DNA from: an uncultured Flavobacteriales bacterium
GTDB lineage: Bacteria > Bacteroidota > Bacteroidia > Flavobacteriales > BACL11
Direction: 5' to 3'
Length of the DNA stretch: 14,958 nucleotides
NCBI GenBank assembly: GCA_913052655.1
Contig: CAJXFN010000019.1
Coordinates: forward strand, 1-14,958
Made by a program: the position numbers and the translations under genes. Within the stretch, counting starts at the first letter, position 1. The number at the start of each line of letters is the position of its first letter. Below, piece after piece: positions 14,388-14,958 of this stretch. The notes under the pieces are model-generated. The model was not told the origin of the DNA, made no database searches, and worked only from the letters and a program-made list of their open reading frames with translations.

Positions 14388-14958
14388 TTGAAAGTTTTAC
14401 TTCCAATTTCTTATTTAGGACCCGCTTCCTACTATAGCATTCTTTTACAATCATCCGAAGTTTTTGTTGAGTCAAAGGAACATTTTGTAAAGCAATCAGT
14501 AAGAAATAGATGTAGTATATTATCTTCTAACGGAATTCAGATGCTGAGCATTCCTAAAAAGAGAAAATCAGCGGATAAAACACTTATTACAGATATAAAT
14601 ATTTCTAAGACATCAAATTGGCAAAAAATACATTGGCAAGCTCTACTATCATCTTATAACTCCTCTCCTTTTTTTAAATATTATAAAGATCAGTTAGAAG
14701 AATTTTATCATACTAATCCATCTACCTTGTTCAAATTTAATTTAAGATTGACTAAGCTAATCCTGTCTTTTTTACAAACTGAAAAAAAGATACATTTTAC
14801 CTCAGAATATAAAAGAAAATTTGATGGATTAGATTTCAGAAATCATAAATTTAAAAATATTAAAATGGATACATATGACCAAGTTTTTTCTGAAAAAATA
14901 GAGTTTCAATCTGATTTATCAGTAGTAGATGTACTATTTAATTTAGGACCAGAAACTA
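14388..14958 (+). CDS. WbqC family protein, partial at the right edge
   Basis: The open frame gives 190 residues before the window ends. It begins LLPISYLGPASYYSILLQ (about residues 4-21) and includes the family's RNRCSILSSNGIQMLSIP (about 44-61), a tryptophan-bearing IHWQALLSSYNSSPFFKYY stretch (about 83-101) and a final SDLSVVDVLFNLGPET, close to the normal C-terminus of WbqC-like proteins (about 200 residues). Only a few residues are probably missing. WbqC relatives occur in O-antigen and glycan clusters, but no catalytic activity is established and no transferase motif is evident. The start appears to be TTG 14388, one base after the lepB stop; there is no suitable ATG near the N-terminus. 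The lepB-WbqC order is common in flavobacteria. Confidence 0.85.
   Translation, partial: MKVLLPISYLGPASYYSILLQSSEVFVESKEHFVKQSVRNRCSILSSNGIQMLSIPKKRKSADKTLITDINISKTSNWQKIHWQALLSSYNSSPFFKYYKDQLEEFYHTNPSTLFKFNLRLTKLILSFLQTEKKIHFTSEYKRKFDGLDFRNHKFKNIKMDTYDQVFSEKIEFQSDLSVVDVLFNLGPET

Overview
The window is very AT-rich and comes from a member of the Bacteroidota, most likely class Flavobacteriia (order Flavobacteriales). The evidence is a set of genes typical of that group: a GldG-like protein next to dnaN, a DUF3276/PUR-type protein, DUF5683 directly after parAB, a large Bacteroidota-type LepB followed by a WbqC-family protein, and secreted proteins with Bacteroidota-type signals (N-A-Q cleavage, short lipoboxes). 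Leaders are A-rich without Shine-Dalgarno sequences, and several starts lie just downstream of boxes resembling the Bacteroidota -7 element TAnnTTTG. The species cannot be named from the window alone.

Left part (1-5926). A truncated phoH on the minus strand is divergent from a plus-strand run: a DUF62 SAM hydrolase, a GldG-like lipoprotein, a DUF4340-like lipoprotein, dnaN and an outer-membrane beta-barrel protein. The first three plus-strand genes overlap or touch and look like one transcription unit reaching dnaN. The notable point is the GldG-like gene: the permease gene gldF, normally its immediate upstream partner, is not here, and the protein ends before the usual C-terminal membrane helix and carries a lipobox instead of a plain N-terminal anchor.

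Middle (5927-8081). A 263-bp gap between convergent genes holds two small hairpins. Then a minus-strand pair, gcvT and comB, is joined by a 1-base stop/start overlap. It links glycine cleavage (one-carbon supply) with a 2-phosphosulfolactate phosphatase, an enzyme of C3-sulfonate metabolism.

Right part (8082-14958). An APC-family permease fused to two UspA-like domains starts divergently from gcvT. A small PUR/DUF3276 protein with a clear intrinsic terminator follows. Then comes the chromosome-partition and envelope cluster parA-parB-DUF5683-lepB-wbqC, tightly packed with overlaps. As I recall the usual flavobacterial order, dapB sits between DUF5683 and lepB; it is absent here. The WbqC gene runs off the right edge, probably only a few residues short of its end.

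Most of the window is ordinary core-genome content. No tRNA, rRNA, CRISPR, insertion sequence, prophage or clear foreign island was seen. The best candidate for something under-described is the GldG-like plus DUF4340 lipoprotein pair without an adjacent ABC permease.
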